A stretch of 60,756 nt of DNA from Gammaproteobacteria bacterium. Its GTDB lineage: Bacteria; Pseudomonadota; Gammaproteobacteria; Acidiferrobacterales; Acidiferrobacteraceae. Below the pieces are notes generated by a model that was given only the letters and a program-made list of their open reading frames with translations, ran no database searches and was not told the origin of the DNA. Both the position numbers and the translations under genes were made by a program. Location: positions 1 through 60,756 of the forward strand of contig JAPTWT010000012.1 of NCBI GenBank assembly GCA_028064935.1. Direction: 5' to 3'. Below, in pieces: positions 1-11,297 of this stretch (its first letter is position 1; each line of letters begins with the position of its first letter).

Positions 1-476
1 GGCACACCCGTCCGTGACGTGCTGTCGTTTCGGTGCGGGCCCACCGAAGCTCATTACGATTCTTGCTCATTGGTGGCGTGGTGCTGCGAGAAGGGAATAC
101 CCTTGTCCAGCGTGATGGCAAGTCAGCCCCCCCGGGGGGGGGGGTAGGTGCCGAGCGCCATCCGCTTCTGCTTGCCCGCCCAGTTAGGTGCGGAAGTGCC
201 AAGTCACCCCCCGCAGCCGTGACGGCCAGGGAGAGGCCGTCCAGGTCAGGAAGGGTGTATGCCTTGCGGTTTGTTTCCCTTGGCCTGCCAAATAGCCAGG
301 CCTGAGAGTGCCGTGCTCTTGCTCCTGAACATGAGTCAGGAACCAGATGCCGTTAAAAGTCCCGGCGGTAGGCGGATCGCAGTGGGCCGCGGCAGAATGT
401 CAAAGAGGGGAGTCCTTGTGTGGCAACAGCTTGCGGACGCTCTTGGACTTCTGCGGAAGTCCGCAGAATGATGCGG
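1..476. other. Leading region with no recognised gene
   Basis: No open frame here resembles a known protein. Visible structure: a run of seven C followed by eleven G at 127-144, a 7-bp inverted repeat at 221-241 (GACGGCC/GGCCGTC), and two overlapping inverted repeats at 445-466 (GGACTTC/GAAGTCC and CTGCGG/CCGCAG). The last lies just downstream of the minus-strand tRNA and could act in its 3' processing or termination, but no T-tract follows it on that strand. Confidence 0.5.
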
Positions 477-550
477 TGGAGCGGGTGAAGGGAATCGAAC
501 CCTCGCTATCAGCTTGGGAAGCTGAAGTTCTACCATTGAACTACACCCGC
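477..550 (-). tRNA. tRNA-Gly (anticodon CCC)
   Basis: The minus strand folds as a complete cloverleaf. The acceptor stem GCGGGTG pairs with CACCCGC, the T arm contains GGTTCGATTCC, and the seven-base anticodon loop TTCCCAA sits on the stem TCAGC/GCTGA, which gives anticodon CCC. The terminal TCCA (discriminator U plus CCA) is encoded at 477-480. The sequence closely resembles the gammaproteobacterial tRNA-Gly that reads GGG codons. It lies divergent from thiS with about 50 bp between them. Confidence 0.95.
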
Positions 551-612
551 ATAGCCGGACGGCCTTTGAGGCAATACAATATATCGCTTTTTAGGGATGC
601 GTGCCATTGTCT

Positions 613-813
613 ATGCAGATTTATGTGAACGGAGCGTCTCGTACGCTCCCCGAGCCCGTGGCCCTCATGGCCCTGTTGCTCGAGATGGGGCTTGTGGGCA
701 AGCGCGTCGCGGTCGAGATCAACCACGAGATCGTCCCGCGCGCCCAGCATGGCGACCGTGTTCTGCGGGACGGTGATCGGATCGAGATTGTTCAGGCGAT
801 TGGGGGTGGTTAG
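613..813 (+). CDS. thiS: Sulfur carrier protein ThiS
   Basis: Small ubiquitin-like protein (66 aa) that carries sulfur as a C-terminal thiocarboxylate to ThiG for synthesis of the thiamine thiazole ring. It starts MQIYVNG and ends in GGG, the glycine tail that is adenylated and thiolated. I chose ATG 613 because family members begin at this MQI motif. An in-frame GTG at 601 would add four residues; the AGGGA at 593-597 is too near that GTG and rather far from the ATG, so the start is not settled. thiG begins two bases after the stop. No thiF is seen nearby, so the activating enzyme must be encoded elsewhere. Confidence 0.93.
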   Translation: MQIYVNGASRTLPEPVALMALLLEMGLVGKRVAVEINHEIVPRAQHGDRVLRDGDRIEIVQAIGGG

Positions 814-815
814 GG

Positions 816-1600
<785 letters not shown>

Positions 1601-1604
<4 letters not shown>

Positions 1605-2263
1605 GCGGACTTCATCCTCGCGAGATCCGTAGCTACGCGCGCCGTGAGCGGCCTCTGGGCAATGCTGCCAGGGCCGCGCGCGAGCGCCTCTGGGGGCGGT
1701 TTGCGGTCGCCGACCATGAGTGGCACAGACTGGGCGAAGGGTGTCGGGAGGTCGTATTAGATATAGGGTTTGGAGATGGTGAGTCGTTACTGACTTTAGC
1801 GGCGGCGGATTTGGCGCGCGACTATGTCGGGGTCGAGGTCTATCGCGCGGGTCTCGTGAAGGCGTTGCGCGGTATCGAGCAGGCGGGGCTTACAAACGTG
1901 CGCGTGATCGAGGCCGATGTGCATGACGTGTTTCGCCATATCCCCGATCAGCGGATCGCGGCCATACAGGTATTTTTTCCCGACCCCTGGCCCAAGACCC
2001 GCCACCATAAGAGACGGCTCGTGCAGGGCCCGTTTCTCCGGGAGGCGGCACGCATCCTCCGCTTCGGGGGGGTCTTGCATATCGCCACGGACTGGGCGCC
2101 TTATGCGGACGCCGTGCTTGAGGCGGCGGCATCGGTCCCGGCCTTGGTCTTAAGTGGATGCGGGAGGGAAGAGCGCCCCTGGACACGCTTCGAGCGGCGC
2201 GGCCTCGGGCTGGGCCAGGCGGCCTGCGACCTGCGATTTCACAGGGCAGCGGATACCCGCTGA
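1601..2263 (+). CDS. trmB: tRNA (guanine-N7)-methyltransferase TrmB
   Basis: Methylates G46 in the variable loop of tRNAs using S-adenosylmethionine. The 220-aa protein shows the SAM-binding motif [11 protein letters not shown] near residue 52 and the family signature [17 protein letters not shown] near residues 126-142, which binds the tRNA. The start is GTG, overlapping the thiG stop by four bases. Co-location with thiamine genes and close to gyrB is a recurring gammaproteobacterial arrangement. It converges on rof with 40 bp between the two stops. Confidence 0.95.
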
Positions 2264-2303
2264 CGGTTGGGCCGCGATCGGTCAGGGCGCGCGGCGACCG
2301 GTA

Positions 2304-2540
2304 TCAGGGGTCGTCGTGGAGACGCACGTGGTCCAGGCGCACGCGGTGGATGCGGCCGTGGCGGTCTGCGAAGCGCACATACTCGGCCCCCTGGGCGGTC
2401 TCGAGATCGAGGATGCGCACACGGTCGTTCAATCGCAGATCGCCGCTGGGCCAGTCCAGGGAGAGCGGTTGCCCAGTGATAATAGCGCGCTCATAACGAT
2501 CCTGAACCGCACAAGGGATGGGTCGATAGGCGTCGTCCAT
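2304..2540 (-). CDS. rof: Rho-binding antiterminator (Rof family)
   Basis: A 78-aa protein that resembles Rof (YaeO), which binds the transcription termination factor Rho and inhibits termination. The N-terminal YRPIPCAVQDRYE matches the family start, where E. coli has YQPINCDDYDNLE, and the middle and C-terminal parts fit the small Sm-like beta-barrel (VRILDL, EYVRFADRHG, HRVRLDHV). It begins eight bases after the gyrB stop on the same strand, so it is probably the last gene of the dnaA-dnaN-recF-gyrB transcript. Assignment rests on short motifs in a fast-evolving family. Confidence 0.8.
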   Translation of the reverse strand: MDDAYRPIPCAVQDRYERAIITGQPLSLDWPSGDLRLNDRVRILDLETAQGAEYVRFADRHGRIHRVRLDHVRLHDDP

Positions 2541-2548
2541 AGAGGTCT

Positions 2549-5011
<2,463 letters not shown>

Positions 5012-6061
5012 TCAAGGTCCGCGCAGATGACCATGTTCCACGTGGAACATGGGAATAGGGGAGGGAAGGGGTTCGGGCTCCATGGCGGTGACCACCGCTT
5101 GAAGGTTCAGCGTAATGAGTGTTTCATAAAATGCCGCCCGCCGCCGTCGATCCAGCTCCGCTGCGAGATCATCGAGTAACACGAGCGCCCTGCGGCCTTT
5201 TTCCGCAACCAGTTGCACGACCGCCAACCGCCAGGCACTGACCACTATCTTTTGTTGACCGTGAGACGCCACTTCTTGAATCGCGCGCTGCTTCACCTCG
5301 AACACGATATCCGCACGGTGCGGCCCGACCTGCGTATATCCCAGCCGTTCATCACCGGATCGACTCTGCTCCAGGGCCTCAGCCAAGGATTCCCCATCCC
5401 ATCCCGGGCGCCACCGCGTTTCTGCGGGCATCCCCAGGCCCAGGCGCTCGGTCAATGACGCGAATGGCGCGCCGATGGCCTCTACCGTCCTCCGCCAGAA
5501 TTGCGCCAATACCAGACCTGTCTGAATGAGCCCCGGCTCGAATAATCGATAGGTTGAGTCGTGCAGGCGCAATGCGGCGTTCCGTTGGCGCAGCAGGCGC
5601 TGGTAGCGCCTCCACGTCTCCAGAAATAAAGGTTCCACGTGGAACATTCCCCAGTACATGCCGGCCCGGCGGGCGTTTGCATCCTGCAAGACCGCGTAAT
5701 GTGCCTCGGGGTTAAACACCATCACCGGCACCAGCTCATAGGCGAGCGCCGCCGACCGCAACATCCCATCGTTCAACTTCCAGACACGCTGCGAACGCGT
5801 CCTTTCATAGACCAAATCCCCAGCCTCCAGCCCCTCACCGAAGGTCGCCCCTACCCGTAATCGGTTCTGCCCCTGTGTGATCGCCCCTCGGCTACTACCA
5901 GGCCGCAAGGCCTTGCCCGTGCACACCAGACTGATCGCTTCAAGGAGACTCGTCTTGCCCGCGCCGTTTTCCCCGATCACAACATTAACGCCTGGATCCA
6001 GGTTCCACGAGGTTGTCGCGAGACACCGTACGCCTTCCACCTCCAAGTGCTTTATGGCCAT
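5012..6061 (-). CDS. recF: DNA replication and repair protein RecF
   Basis: SMC-like ATPase that helps load RecA at single-strand gaps. The 349-aa protein has Walker A GENGAGKTS near residue 31, a signature region near GPHRADI and the Walker B-type VLLDDLAAELD near 295. Length is close to the usual 350-370. Two parS-like palindromes lie inside the coding sequence, and both are translated as FHVE: one near residue 142 and one in the last dozen codons. It sits between dnaN (33 bp) and gyrB (45 bp), the standard order. Confidence 0.97.
   Translation of the reverse strand: MAIKHLEVEGVRCLATTSWNLDPGVNVVIGENGAGKTSLLEAISLVCTGKALRPGSSRGAITQGQNRLRVGATFGEGLEAGDLVYERTRSQRVWKLNDGMLRSAALAYELVPVMVFNPEAHYAVLQDANARRAGMYWGMFHVEPLFLETWRRYQRLLRQRNAALRLHDSTYRLFEPGLIQTGLVLAQFWRRTVEAIGAPFASLTERLGLGMPAETRWRPGWDGESLAEALEQSRSGDERLGYTQVGPHRADIVFEVKQRAIQEVASHGQQKIVVSAWRLAVVQLVAEKGRRALVLLDDLAAELDRRRRAAFYETLITLNLQAVVTAMEPEPLPSPIPMFHVEHGHLRGP
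5034..5049. promoter_or_regulatory. parS-like centromere site 1
   Basis: Perfect 16-bp palindrome TGTTCCACGTGGAACA, extended to 18 bp by flanking A and T. It matches the ParB-binding parS consensus of gammaproteobacteria. It falls in the last codons of recF, about 20 kb from parAB in this window and about 2.3 kb from the candidate origin. This position is typical of parS sites. Confidence 0.88.
5631..5646. promoter_or_regulatory. parS-like centromere site 2
   Basis: GGTTCCACGTGGAACA differs from the perfect parS palindrome by one outer base. It lies inside recF, about 600 bp from site 1. The 14-bp core GTTCCACGTGGAAC is identical in the two sites, so both probably bind ParB. Confidence 0.83.
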
Positions 6062-6094
6062 AACACCGCCCCACCCGAGACGCCTCTTCGCCGC

Positions 6095-7198
6095 CTAGAG
6101 CCGCACCGGCATCACCACGTAGACCTGATCGTCCCCACTCTTTTCCGCTTTAAGCCTCACCCCTCCATTACTATCGTTCCACCCGAACAGGAACCCCTCC
6201 TCCTCGAGCGCCCCGATAGCCTCCACCAGATATGTCACATTGAAACCGATCTCCAACTCCGGCACCGGCCCCGTCAACTCCAACTCTTCCCACGCCTCGT
6301 CGCGATCCGTATTCGTAGCGCTTGCCGCCAGTATGTTTCCCTGGAACCTGAGGCGAATACCCCGAAACTTCTCCGTCGATACCACCCCGACACGGCCCAA
6401 CATCTCCAATATCGCCGCGCGCGGCAACACCACCTCATGCTTCACGGTCTGCGGAATGACTCGGTGATAGTCCGGGAACCGGCCATCCACCAGCTTCGAT
6501 ACGAACACCCAATTATCCTGCGTCACCCGAATATGATTCGCCGACAGCCCGAGCTCGATCGGCACGCCTCCATCCCCCAGAAAGCGGGCCATCTCCGCCA
6601 CCGCCTTGCGCGGTACGATCACCTGCCGTTCCCCCGAAACCCCGCTACCCATCTCCACCGCGCACAGCGCCAGGCGGTGCCCGTCGGCGGCCACCGCCCT
6701 CAATGCCTGGCCACTCATTTCCAGCATCACCCCGTTCAGGTAATACCGCACATCTTGCTGCGCCATGCAAAACTGCGTCTTCTCAATCGCCCGCCGAAGG
6801 TCGGCCCGTGGCACAGATAACGTCGTATCCCACTGAATATCCATGAGATTCGGAAAATCCTCCACCGGTAACGTCGCCAATTGAAAGCGGCTTTTACCCA
6901 TCGCCACCCGGAAACGCCCCCCCTCTATCTGACACCGCAGCAGGCTTTCGCCCGGCAAGGTCCGCACGATATCGAGAAACTTCCTTCCTGGTACCGTCAC
7001 TTTCCCTGGTTCCTGAACCTCCGCCGGGCAACGCGCCACCACTTCGAGTTCCAGGTCGGTCCCGGTGAGCACGATCTCCCCGTCGCCCGCCGTCACCAGC
7101 ACGTGCGTCAAAATCGGCTTCGTCTGCCGCCGTTCCACCACACTACCTACCACACTCAAGGCCTTTAAAAGGTCGTCACGTGCCACGTTGATCCGCAT
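6095..7198 (-). CDS. dnaN: DNA polymerase III beta subunit (sliding clamp)
   Basis: Ring-shaped clamp that tethers the replicative polymerase to DNA. The 367-aa protein begins MRINVARDDLLKALSVVG, the family start, and ends with YVVMPVRL, the conserved C-terminal peptide-binding region. The open frame extends 26 codons upstream to 7276, but that part reads as low-complexity sequence and coincides with the AT-rich candidate unwinding region, so ATG 7198 is the right start. The nearest purine-rich stretch (AGAGGA) is about 13 bases upstream, further than optimal. It follows dnaA by 240 bp. Confidence 0.97.
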   Translation of the reverse strand: MRINVARDDLLKALSVVGSVVERRQTKPILTHVLVTAGDGEIVLTGTDLELEVVARCPAEVQEPGKVTVPGRKFLDIVRTLPGESLLRCQIEGGRFRVAMGKSRFQLATLPVEDFPNLMDIQWDTTLSVPRADLRRAIEKTQFCMAQQDVRYYLNGVMLEMSGQALRAVAADGHRLALCAVEMGSGVSGERQVIVPRKAVAEMARFLGDGGVPIELGLSANHIRVTQDNWVFVSKLVDGRFPDYHRVIPQTVKHEVVLPRAAILEMLGRVGVVSTEKFRGIRLRFQGNILAASATNTDRDEAWEELELTGPVPELEIGFNVTYLVEAIGALEEEGFLFGWNDSNGGVRLKAEKSGDDQVYVVMPVRL

Positions 7199-7438
7199 AT
7201 GGGTGCCGTTATCCTCTTCGTTTGTCACAAATGATTTATATATCTCTCTTTTGTGGTTTTTATTATTACGCCTCACCCTTTCTGTGGATAACCCTCTCTC
7301 CAGGCGGTATCCGCTTGCGATCAGCGACCCATAACCCCGGTATAACTACCGTCCCCGACTGTGGGTAAGCTTGTGGACAGATGTGCATAAAATCCCGCAT
7401 TCCCGCAAAAGCCCACTTTTTCCTTTTTCATGCACAGC
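7199..7438. other. oriC: Candidate chromosomal origin (oriC) between dnaA and dnaN
   Basis: Non-coding 240 bp with several DnaA-box-like nonamers, all in the same orientation: a perfect TTATCCACA on the minus strand at 7283-7291, single-mismatch copies at 7360-7368 (TTACCCACA) and 7383-7391 (TTATGCACA), and a weaker one at 7372-7380. Next to the perfect box is a 14-bp GC-richer spacer (7269-7282), then TAATAATAA on the minus strand (7260-7268), which resembles a DnaA-trio, then an AT-rich stretch to about 7221 that could be the unwinding element. An origin between dnaA and dnaN is known in several gammaproteobacteria. Confidence 0.78.
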
Positions 7439-8767
7439 TTATGTCGTTAATATCCGCGTCAGGTTCGCGTAATCCTCCTTGATCCGCGGATCCTCCTCTA
7501 TAAGCTCGCTCACTTTCCGGCAAGCGTGTATCACGGTGGAATGATCACGACCCCCGAATTCCTTGCCGATCTCGGGGAGGCTGTGGTGGGTCAGTTCCTT
7601 GGCGAGCGCCATGGCGATCTGCCGGGGCCGCGTCACCTGCCGCGAGCGGCTCTTGGCGCTCAGATCCGATACCCGGATCTTAAAGTACTCGGCGACCATC
7701 TTTTGAATATTGGCGATGGTGACCAGGCGTTCCTGGAAGGCGAGGAGGTCCTTCAGGCTCTCGGCGGCTAGTGTAAGATCGATTGGGCGGCCGGTGAAAT
7801 TAGCGCTCGCCATGACACGTCGCAGCGCCCCTTCGAGTTCGCGCACATTGGAGCGTACGCGCTTGGCGATAAAGAACGCCACCTCGTCGCGTAAGGGTAT
7901 GCCTTCCTGCTGTGCCTTCTTGATCAGGATAGCGACGCGCGTCTCCAGTTCCGGCGGTTCTATCGAGACTGTAAGCCCCGAACCGAACCGTGACACCAGC
8001 CGCTCCTCGACACCCACGAACTCCTTCGGGAAGCGATCGGCGGTGATGATGACCTGCCTTTGACCCTCGAGCAAGGCATTGAATGTATGAAAGAATTCCT
8101 CCTGGGAGCGCTCCTTGCCGGCAAAGAACTGGATATCATCGATCAATAAGGCATCAAGCGAACGGTAATGTTTCTTGAACTCGTTGATGGCATTATGCTG
8201 CAAGGCCTTCACCATATCCGCCACGAATCGCTCGGAATGCACGTAAGACACCCGGGCCTCGCGTTTATGGGCCGTCAGGAGATTCCCGGCCGCTTGCATT
8301 AAGTGAGTCTTTCCTAACCCGACACCCCCGTATATAAAAAGCGGGTTATAGGCGCCGCCAGGATTTTCACCCACCTGCCGGGCGGCCGCCCGTGCCAGTT
8401 GGTTCGACTTTCCCTCGATGTGGGTCTCAAAAGTAAAATCCGGATTGAGGCGCGAACTGTGCGGGGTCTCGCGACGCGTGGTGCTGACCGCCTTCGGCGG
8501 CACCGGGCCTTTTGTCGACGTGCTCCCGACTTGCACGATCACGCTCACAGCCCCCGCGCCACCCTGATACTGCGCCGCCAGTTCGGCGATCCGTTCAGCA
8601 AAACGATCCTTCACCCACTCCGTCACAAACCGGTTCGGGGCCAGCAGACGTAAACAATTTTTCTCCCACTCGGCCTGCAGCGGCCGGATCCACGTATTGA
8701 ATTGTTGCGCGGACAGCTCCTCTTCGAGCCGGTCCAAACATTTTTTCCAGACGGTCGGCTGACTCAC
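7439..8767 (-). CDS. dnaA: Chromosomal replication initiator DnaA
   Basis: AAA+ protein that binds DnaA boxes and opens the origin. The 442-aa product contains domain I (start [18 protein letters not shown]), a short linker, the AAA+ core with Walker [11 protein letters not shown] near residue 147 and Walker [10 protein letters not shown] near 207, and the C-terminal DNA-binding domain with [12 protein letters not shown] near 412. The start is GTG at 8767. A promoter with its -35 region overlapping a perfect DnaA box lies upstream, which implies autorepression. It is the first gene of dnaA-dnaN-recF-gyrB-rof. Confidence 0.98.
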   Translation of the reverse strand: MSQPTVWKKCLDRLEEELSAQQFNTWIRPLQAEWEKNCLRLLAPNRFVTEWVKDRFAERIAELAAQYQGGAGAVSVIVQVGSTSTKGPVPPKAVSTTRRETPHSSRLNPDFTFETHIEGKSNQLARAAARQVGENPGGAYNPLFIYGGVGLGKTHLMQAAGNLLTAHKREARVSYVHSERFVADMVKALQHNAINEFKKHYRSLDALLIDDIQFFAGKERSQEEFFHTFNALLEGQRQVIITADRFPKEFVGVEERLVSRFGSGLTVSIEPPELETRVAILIKKAQQEGIPLRDEVAFFIAKRVRSNVRELEGALRRVMASANFTGRPIDLTLAAESLKDLLAFQERLVTIANIQKMVAEYFKIRVSDLSAKSRSRQVTRPRQIAMALAKELTHHSLPEIGKEFGGRDHSTVIHACRKVSELIEEDPRIKEDYANLTRILTT

Positions 8768-8804
8768 GGTATCTCAACCTGATTTAGGAGGGGGCAGGGC
8801 CGAT

Positions 8805-8833
8805 AGTCTAGGGCGGGCCCCAGTTATCCACAA
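8805..8833 (-). promoter_or_regulatory. Predicted dnaA promoter
   Basis: Reading the minus strand: TTGTGG (8833-8828), 17 bases, TAGACT (8810-8805), then about 37 bases to the dnaA GTG. The -35 hexamer overlaps the perfect DnaA box at 8824-8832, so DnaA binding should compete with RNA polymerase. Matches to the hexamers are moderate. Confidence 0.55.
8824..8832 (+). promoter_or_regulatory. DnaA box in the dnaA-rpmH divergent region
   Basis: Perfect TTATCCACA nonamer. It lies between the divergent dnaA and rpmH genes and overlaps the predicted dnaA -35 region. It is a single box, so it looks regulatory, while the cluster at 7283-7391 looks like the origin itself. Confidence 0.75.
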
Positions 8834-8867
8834 GATCGCAAAACCTTATTCCTCACCGGGCGTGCCG

Positions 8868-8896
8868 TTGACAAATGCCCGCGGACCTCGTAGTGT
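8868..8896 (+). promoter_or_regulatory. Predicted rpmH promoter
   Basis: TTGACA at 8868-8873, exactly 17 bases, then TAGTGT at 8891-8896, 38 bases ahead of the rpmH ATG. The -35 is perfect and the -10 weak. It would drive rpmH-rnpA-yidD-yidC-mnmE. Confidence 0.6.
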
Positions 8897-8934
8897 TCCG
8901 GCCTTTTGAGACTCATTGACCTTAAGGGTTTGCC

Positions 8935-9069
8935 ATGAAAAGAACATTCCAGCCCAGCGTCTTGAAGCGTAAACGCACTCATGGCTTCCGCGCGCGCATG
9001 AGCACGCCCGGGGGGCGCGCGGTCCTCAACGCGCGGCGCGCCAAGGGCCGCGCGCGTCTCAGCGCCTGA
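8935..9069 (+). CDS. rpmH: 50S ribosomal protein L34
   Basis: A 44-aa, very basic ribosomal protein of the large subunit. MKRTFQPS at the start, THGFRARM in the middle and a repeated R/A-rich tail are diagnostic of L34. Length is the same as in most gammaproteobacteria or shorter by one or two residues. AAGGG sits about ten bases ahead of the ATG. It is followed by rnpA after six bases, the conserved pairing. Confidence 0.98.
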   Translation: MKRTFQPSVLKRKRTHGFRARMSTPGGRAVLNARRAKGRARLSA

Positions 9070-9075
9070 CGTGCG

Positions 9076-9441
9076 GTGGCTCGGGGCACTCAAGGCTTCC
9101 CGCGGCATGTGCGCCTGACGGATCCCGAGCGTTATCAGGAGATATTCAAGACCGGCAAGAAGGTCCGTCACCCCTTTATGGGGATCATGGCCCTGGCAAG
9201 CGACCTTGAGCATCCCCGCCTGGGCCTCGCCGTATCCCGCAAGGTATCGCGCAAGGCCGTCATAAGGAATAAGATAAAACGACGGATCCGGGAATATTTC
9301 CGTCGTGAACAGGCCCGTCTGCGCCCCCTCGATTTCGTGGTCGTCGCCTATCCCGATGCGGTCCGCGCGGACCCTAAGGCCTTTACCGAGGCCCTAGGGT
9401 CTCTGTCGCACAAGATCTGTCGTTTATGCGCAAAGCCCTGA
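9076..9441 (+). CDS. rnpA: Ribonuclease P protein component
   Basis: Basic protein cofactor of RNase P, which trims the 5' leader of pre-tRNAs. The 121-aa protein carries the signature RNKIKRRIRE near residues 69-78 and the preceding LGLAVSRKV. The start is GTG 9076, six bases after the rpmH stop, chosen because LTDPERYQEIF lies at the expected distance from the N terminus. The 3' end overlaps yidD by 16 bases, the usual arrangement. Confidence 0.96.
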   Translation: MARGTQGFPRHVRLTDPERYQEIFKTGKKVRHPFMGIMALASDLEHPRLGLAVSRKVSRKAVIRNKIKRRIREYFRREQARLRPLDFVVVAYPDAVRADPKAFTEALGSLSHKICRLCAKP

Positions 9442-9638
9442 TACAAGTGATTCGCGGCTATCAGTACTTCATAAGCCCATGGCTCGGCTCGCATTGTCGT
9501 TACCACCCGACTTGTTCCGCCTATGCCATCGAGGCCATAGATCGCCACGGGCCGCTACGCGGCCTCTGGTTCGCCGTGAAACGCATCGCCCGTTGCCACC
9601 CATGGCACGCCGGCGGGCATGACCCCGTTCCTCGCTGA
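9426..9638 (+). CDS. yidD: Membrane protein insertion efficiency factor YidD
   Basis: A 70-aa inner-membrane-associated protein thought to help YidC-mediated insertion. It shows the family pattern of cysteines and aromatic residues: IRGYQYFISPWLG, CRYHPTCSAYA and the C-terminal RCHPW. It overlaps the end of rnpA by 16 bases in another frame, and yidC starts 20 bases after its stop. Confidence 0.96.
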   Translation: MRKALIQVIRGYQYFISPWLGSHCRYHPTCSAYAIEAIDRHGPLRGLWFAVKRIARCHPWHAGGHDPVPR

Positions 9639-9658
9639 GGTTGTTCGAAACCCCGATC

Positions 9659-11287
9659 ATGAATAGTTATCGCCCGGTACTTTATATCCTGCTTGCCGTC
9701 ATCCTGTTTTTCCTATGGACGGACTGGCAACATTGGCATGTCCCCGTGAGCCATCCGGTAGCTACCACGAGCGCCTTACCCGTGGCCCCTGGGCAGGCCG
9801 CCCCACCGGCCGCGCCCACCACCACAGCGCCCCCCGCGCCTACCCACGCTGCCGCCCCCGTGACGTCCCACGCCGCCTCGCTGGTGGTGAAGACCCGGGT
9901 CCTGACCGCCACCCTCGACACCCAGGGCGCCGACATCACGCGTCTTGTCTTGCATGGGTATTTTGCTGACAAAAGCCACGCGCATCGCCCGTATGCCTTA
10001 CTAAAGCCCAGCGGACACCGGGTATTCGTGAATGAAAACGGCCTCCTTGGTCGGGTCCCGTTACCGAACCACACCACTTTCTACGGGACCAGCCATCCCG
10101 GTTCGCGCCTCACCGCCGACACCAAGCCTGTGCAGATACGATTCCGTTGGCACAAGGGCGCGGTGCGTGTCGTGAAGACTTATACCTTCACGCCTTCGAG
10201 CTACACCGTGCCGGTACGCTACGCCGTTTCCAATACCGGCCAAAAACCGGTAAAGGTGTACCTCTACAACCAGTTCGTGCACAGTCCCGCGCCCGCGACG
10301 CACTTCCTGCATTCCGCCCCCATCTATGTCGGCGCGGCGTTCTATAGCCCCGCCCGCAAGTATCATAAGCTGCCGTTCCCGCATATGGTCAAACACCCAT
10401 TGCATGTCGCCGCGACCGGCGGATGGGTGGCGGTTTCGCAACATTACTTCCTGGGGGCGGCGATCCCGGAGGCCGCGCAGCCGGCTATCTTTTACAGCTC
10501 GGTGCTCGCGGGCCCGCGTTACATCATCGGCTACAAGACCGCGCAGCCGGTGGTGGTGGCCCCAGGCCACACCGCGGTTCTTACGACTCGGCTCTTTCTA
10601 GGCCCCAAAAAGCCCTCGGTCCTCAGTAAAGTGGCCCCTGGTCTCAATCTCACCGTCGATTACGGCTGGCTTACCGTACTCGCCCAGCCCCTCTACTGGG
10701 TGTTGGCCCACATCGAGCGCGTGGTTGGCAACTGGGGTGTATCCATCATCCTGCTCACGGTCCTCATCAAGGTGATCTTCTTTCCGCTGTCGGCGGCAAG
10801 TTTCAAGTCGATGGCCAAGATGCGCAAGCTCCAACCGCGCATGGCCGCCTTGAAGGAGCGTCACGGTTCCGACAAGACCGCCCTCCAGCAGGCCATGATG
10901 GAACTCTACAAGACCGAGAAAATGAATCCGCTGGGCGGCTGTCTGCCGATGATCGTCCAGATCCCGGTATTCATCGCCCTTTATTGGGTCTTGCTGGACA
11001 GCGTGGCGCTACGTGACGCCCCCTTCGTACTTTGGATTCACAACCTCGCGGCGCCCGACCCGTACTTCGTGCTGCCCATCCTCATGGGTATCTCCATGCT
11101 CGTTCAGCAGATGCTGAACCCGGCCATGATGGATCCCACACAGCGCAAGGTCATGATGGTGATGCCGGTGATCTTTACGGCATTCTTCCTGTTCTTCCCG
11201 GCGGGTCTGGTGTTGTATTGGGTCACGAACAACGTCCTGTCCATCCTCCAGCAGCAATGGGTGATGCGCCGCGTGGACAAGGCCTGA
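9659..11287 (+). CDS. yidC: Membrane protein insertase YidC
   Basis: Inserts and folds inner-membrane proteins alone or with Sec. The 542-aa protein has an N-terminal membrane anchor (YILLAVILFFLW), a periplasmic beta-sandwich domain that starts after a Pro/Ala-rich linker (residues about 35-80), and the conserved C-terminal core of five membrane segments with FPLSAASFKSMAKMRKLQP and NPLGGCLPMIVQIPVF. I chose ATG 9659 because family members start with a few residues before the first hydrophobic segment; an in-frame TTG at 9641 would add six residues. Neither start has a strong ribosome site. Confidence 0.97.
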   Translation: MNSYRPVLYILLAVILFFLWTDWQHWHVPVSHPVATTSALPVAPGQAAPPAAPTTTAPPAPTHAAAPVTSHAASLVVKTRVLTATLDTQGADITRLVLHGYFADKSHAHRPYALLKPSGHRVFVNENGLLGRVPLPNHTTFYGTSHPGSRLTADTKPVQIRFRWHKGAVRVVKTYTFTPSSYTVPVRYAVSNTGQKPVKVYLYNQFVHSPAPATHFLHSAPIYVGAAFYSPARKYHKLPFPHMVKHPLHVAATGGWVAVSQHYFLGAAIPEAAQPAIFYSSVLAGPRYIIGYKTAQPVVVAPGHTAVLTTRLFLGPKKPSVLSKVAPGLNLTVDYGWLTVLAQPLYWVLAHIERVVGNWGVSIILLTVLIKVIFFPLSAASFKSMAKMRKLQPRMAALKERHGSDKTALQQAMMELYKTEKMNPLGGCLPMIVQIPVFIALYWVLLDSVALRDAPFVLWIHNLAAPDPYFVLPILMGISMLVQQMLNPAMMDPTQRKVMMVMPVIFTAFFLFFPAGLVLYWVTNNVLSILQQQWVMRRVDKA

Positions 11288-11297
11288 AGGGCGCCGG

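Noticed and set aside
551..612. TPP riboswitch ahead of thiS
   Set aside because: Only about 60 bases lie between the tRNA and thiS, and no conserved CUGAGA or ACCUGA motif is found there.
7199..7276. N-terminal 26-codon extension of dnaN
   Set aside because: The extra residues have no family similarity, and the DNA is the AT-rich part of the candidate origin. The family start MRINVARDDLL is at 7198.
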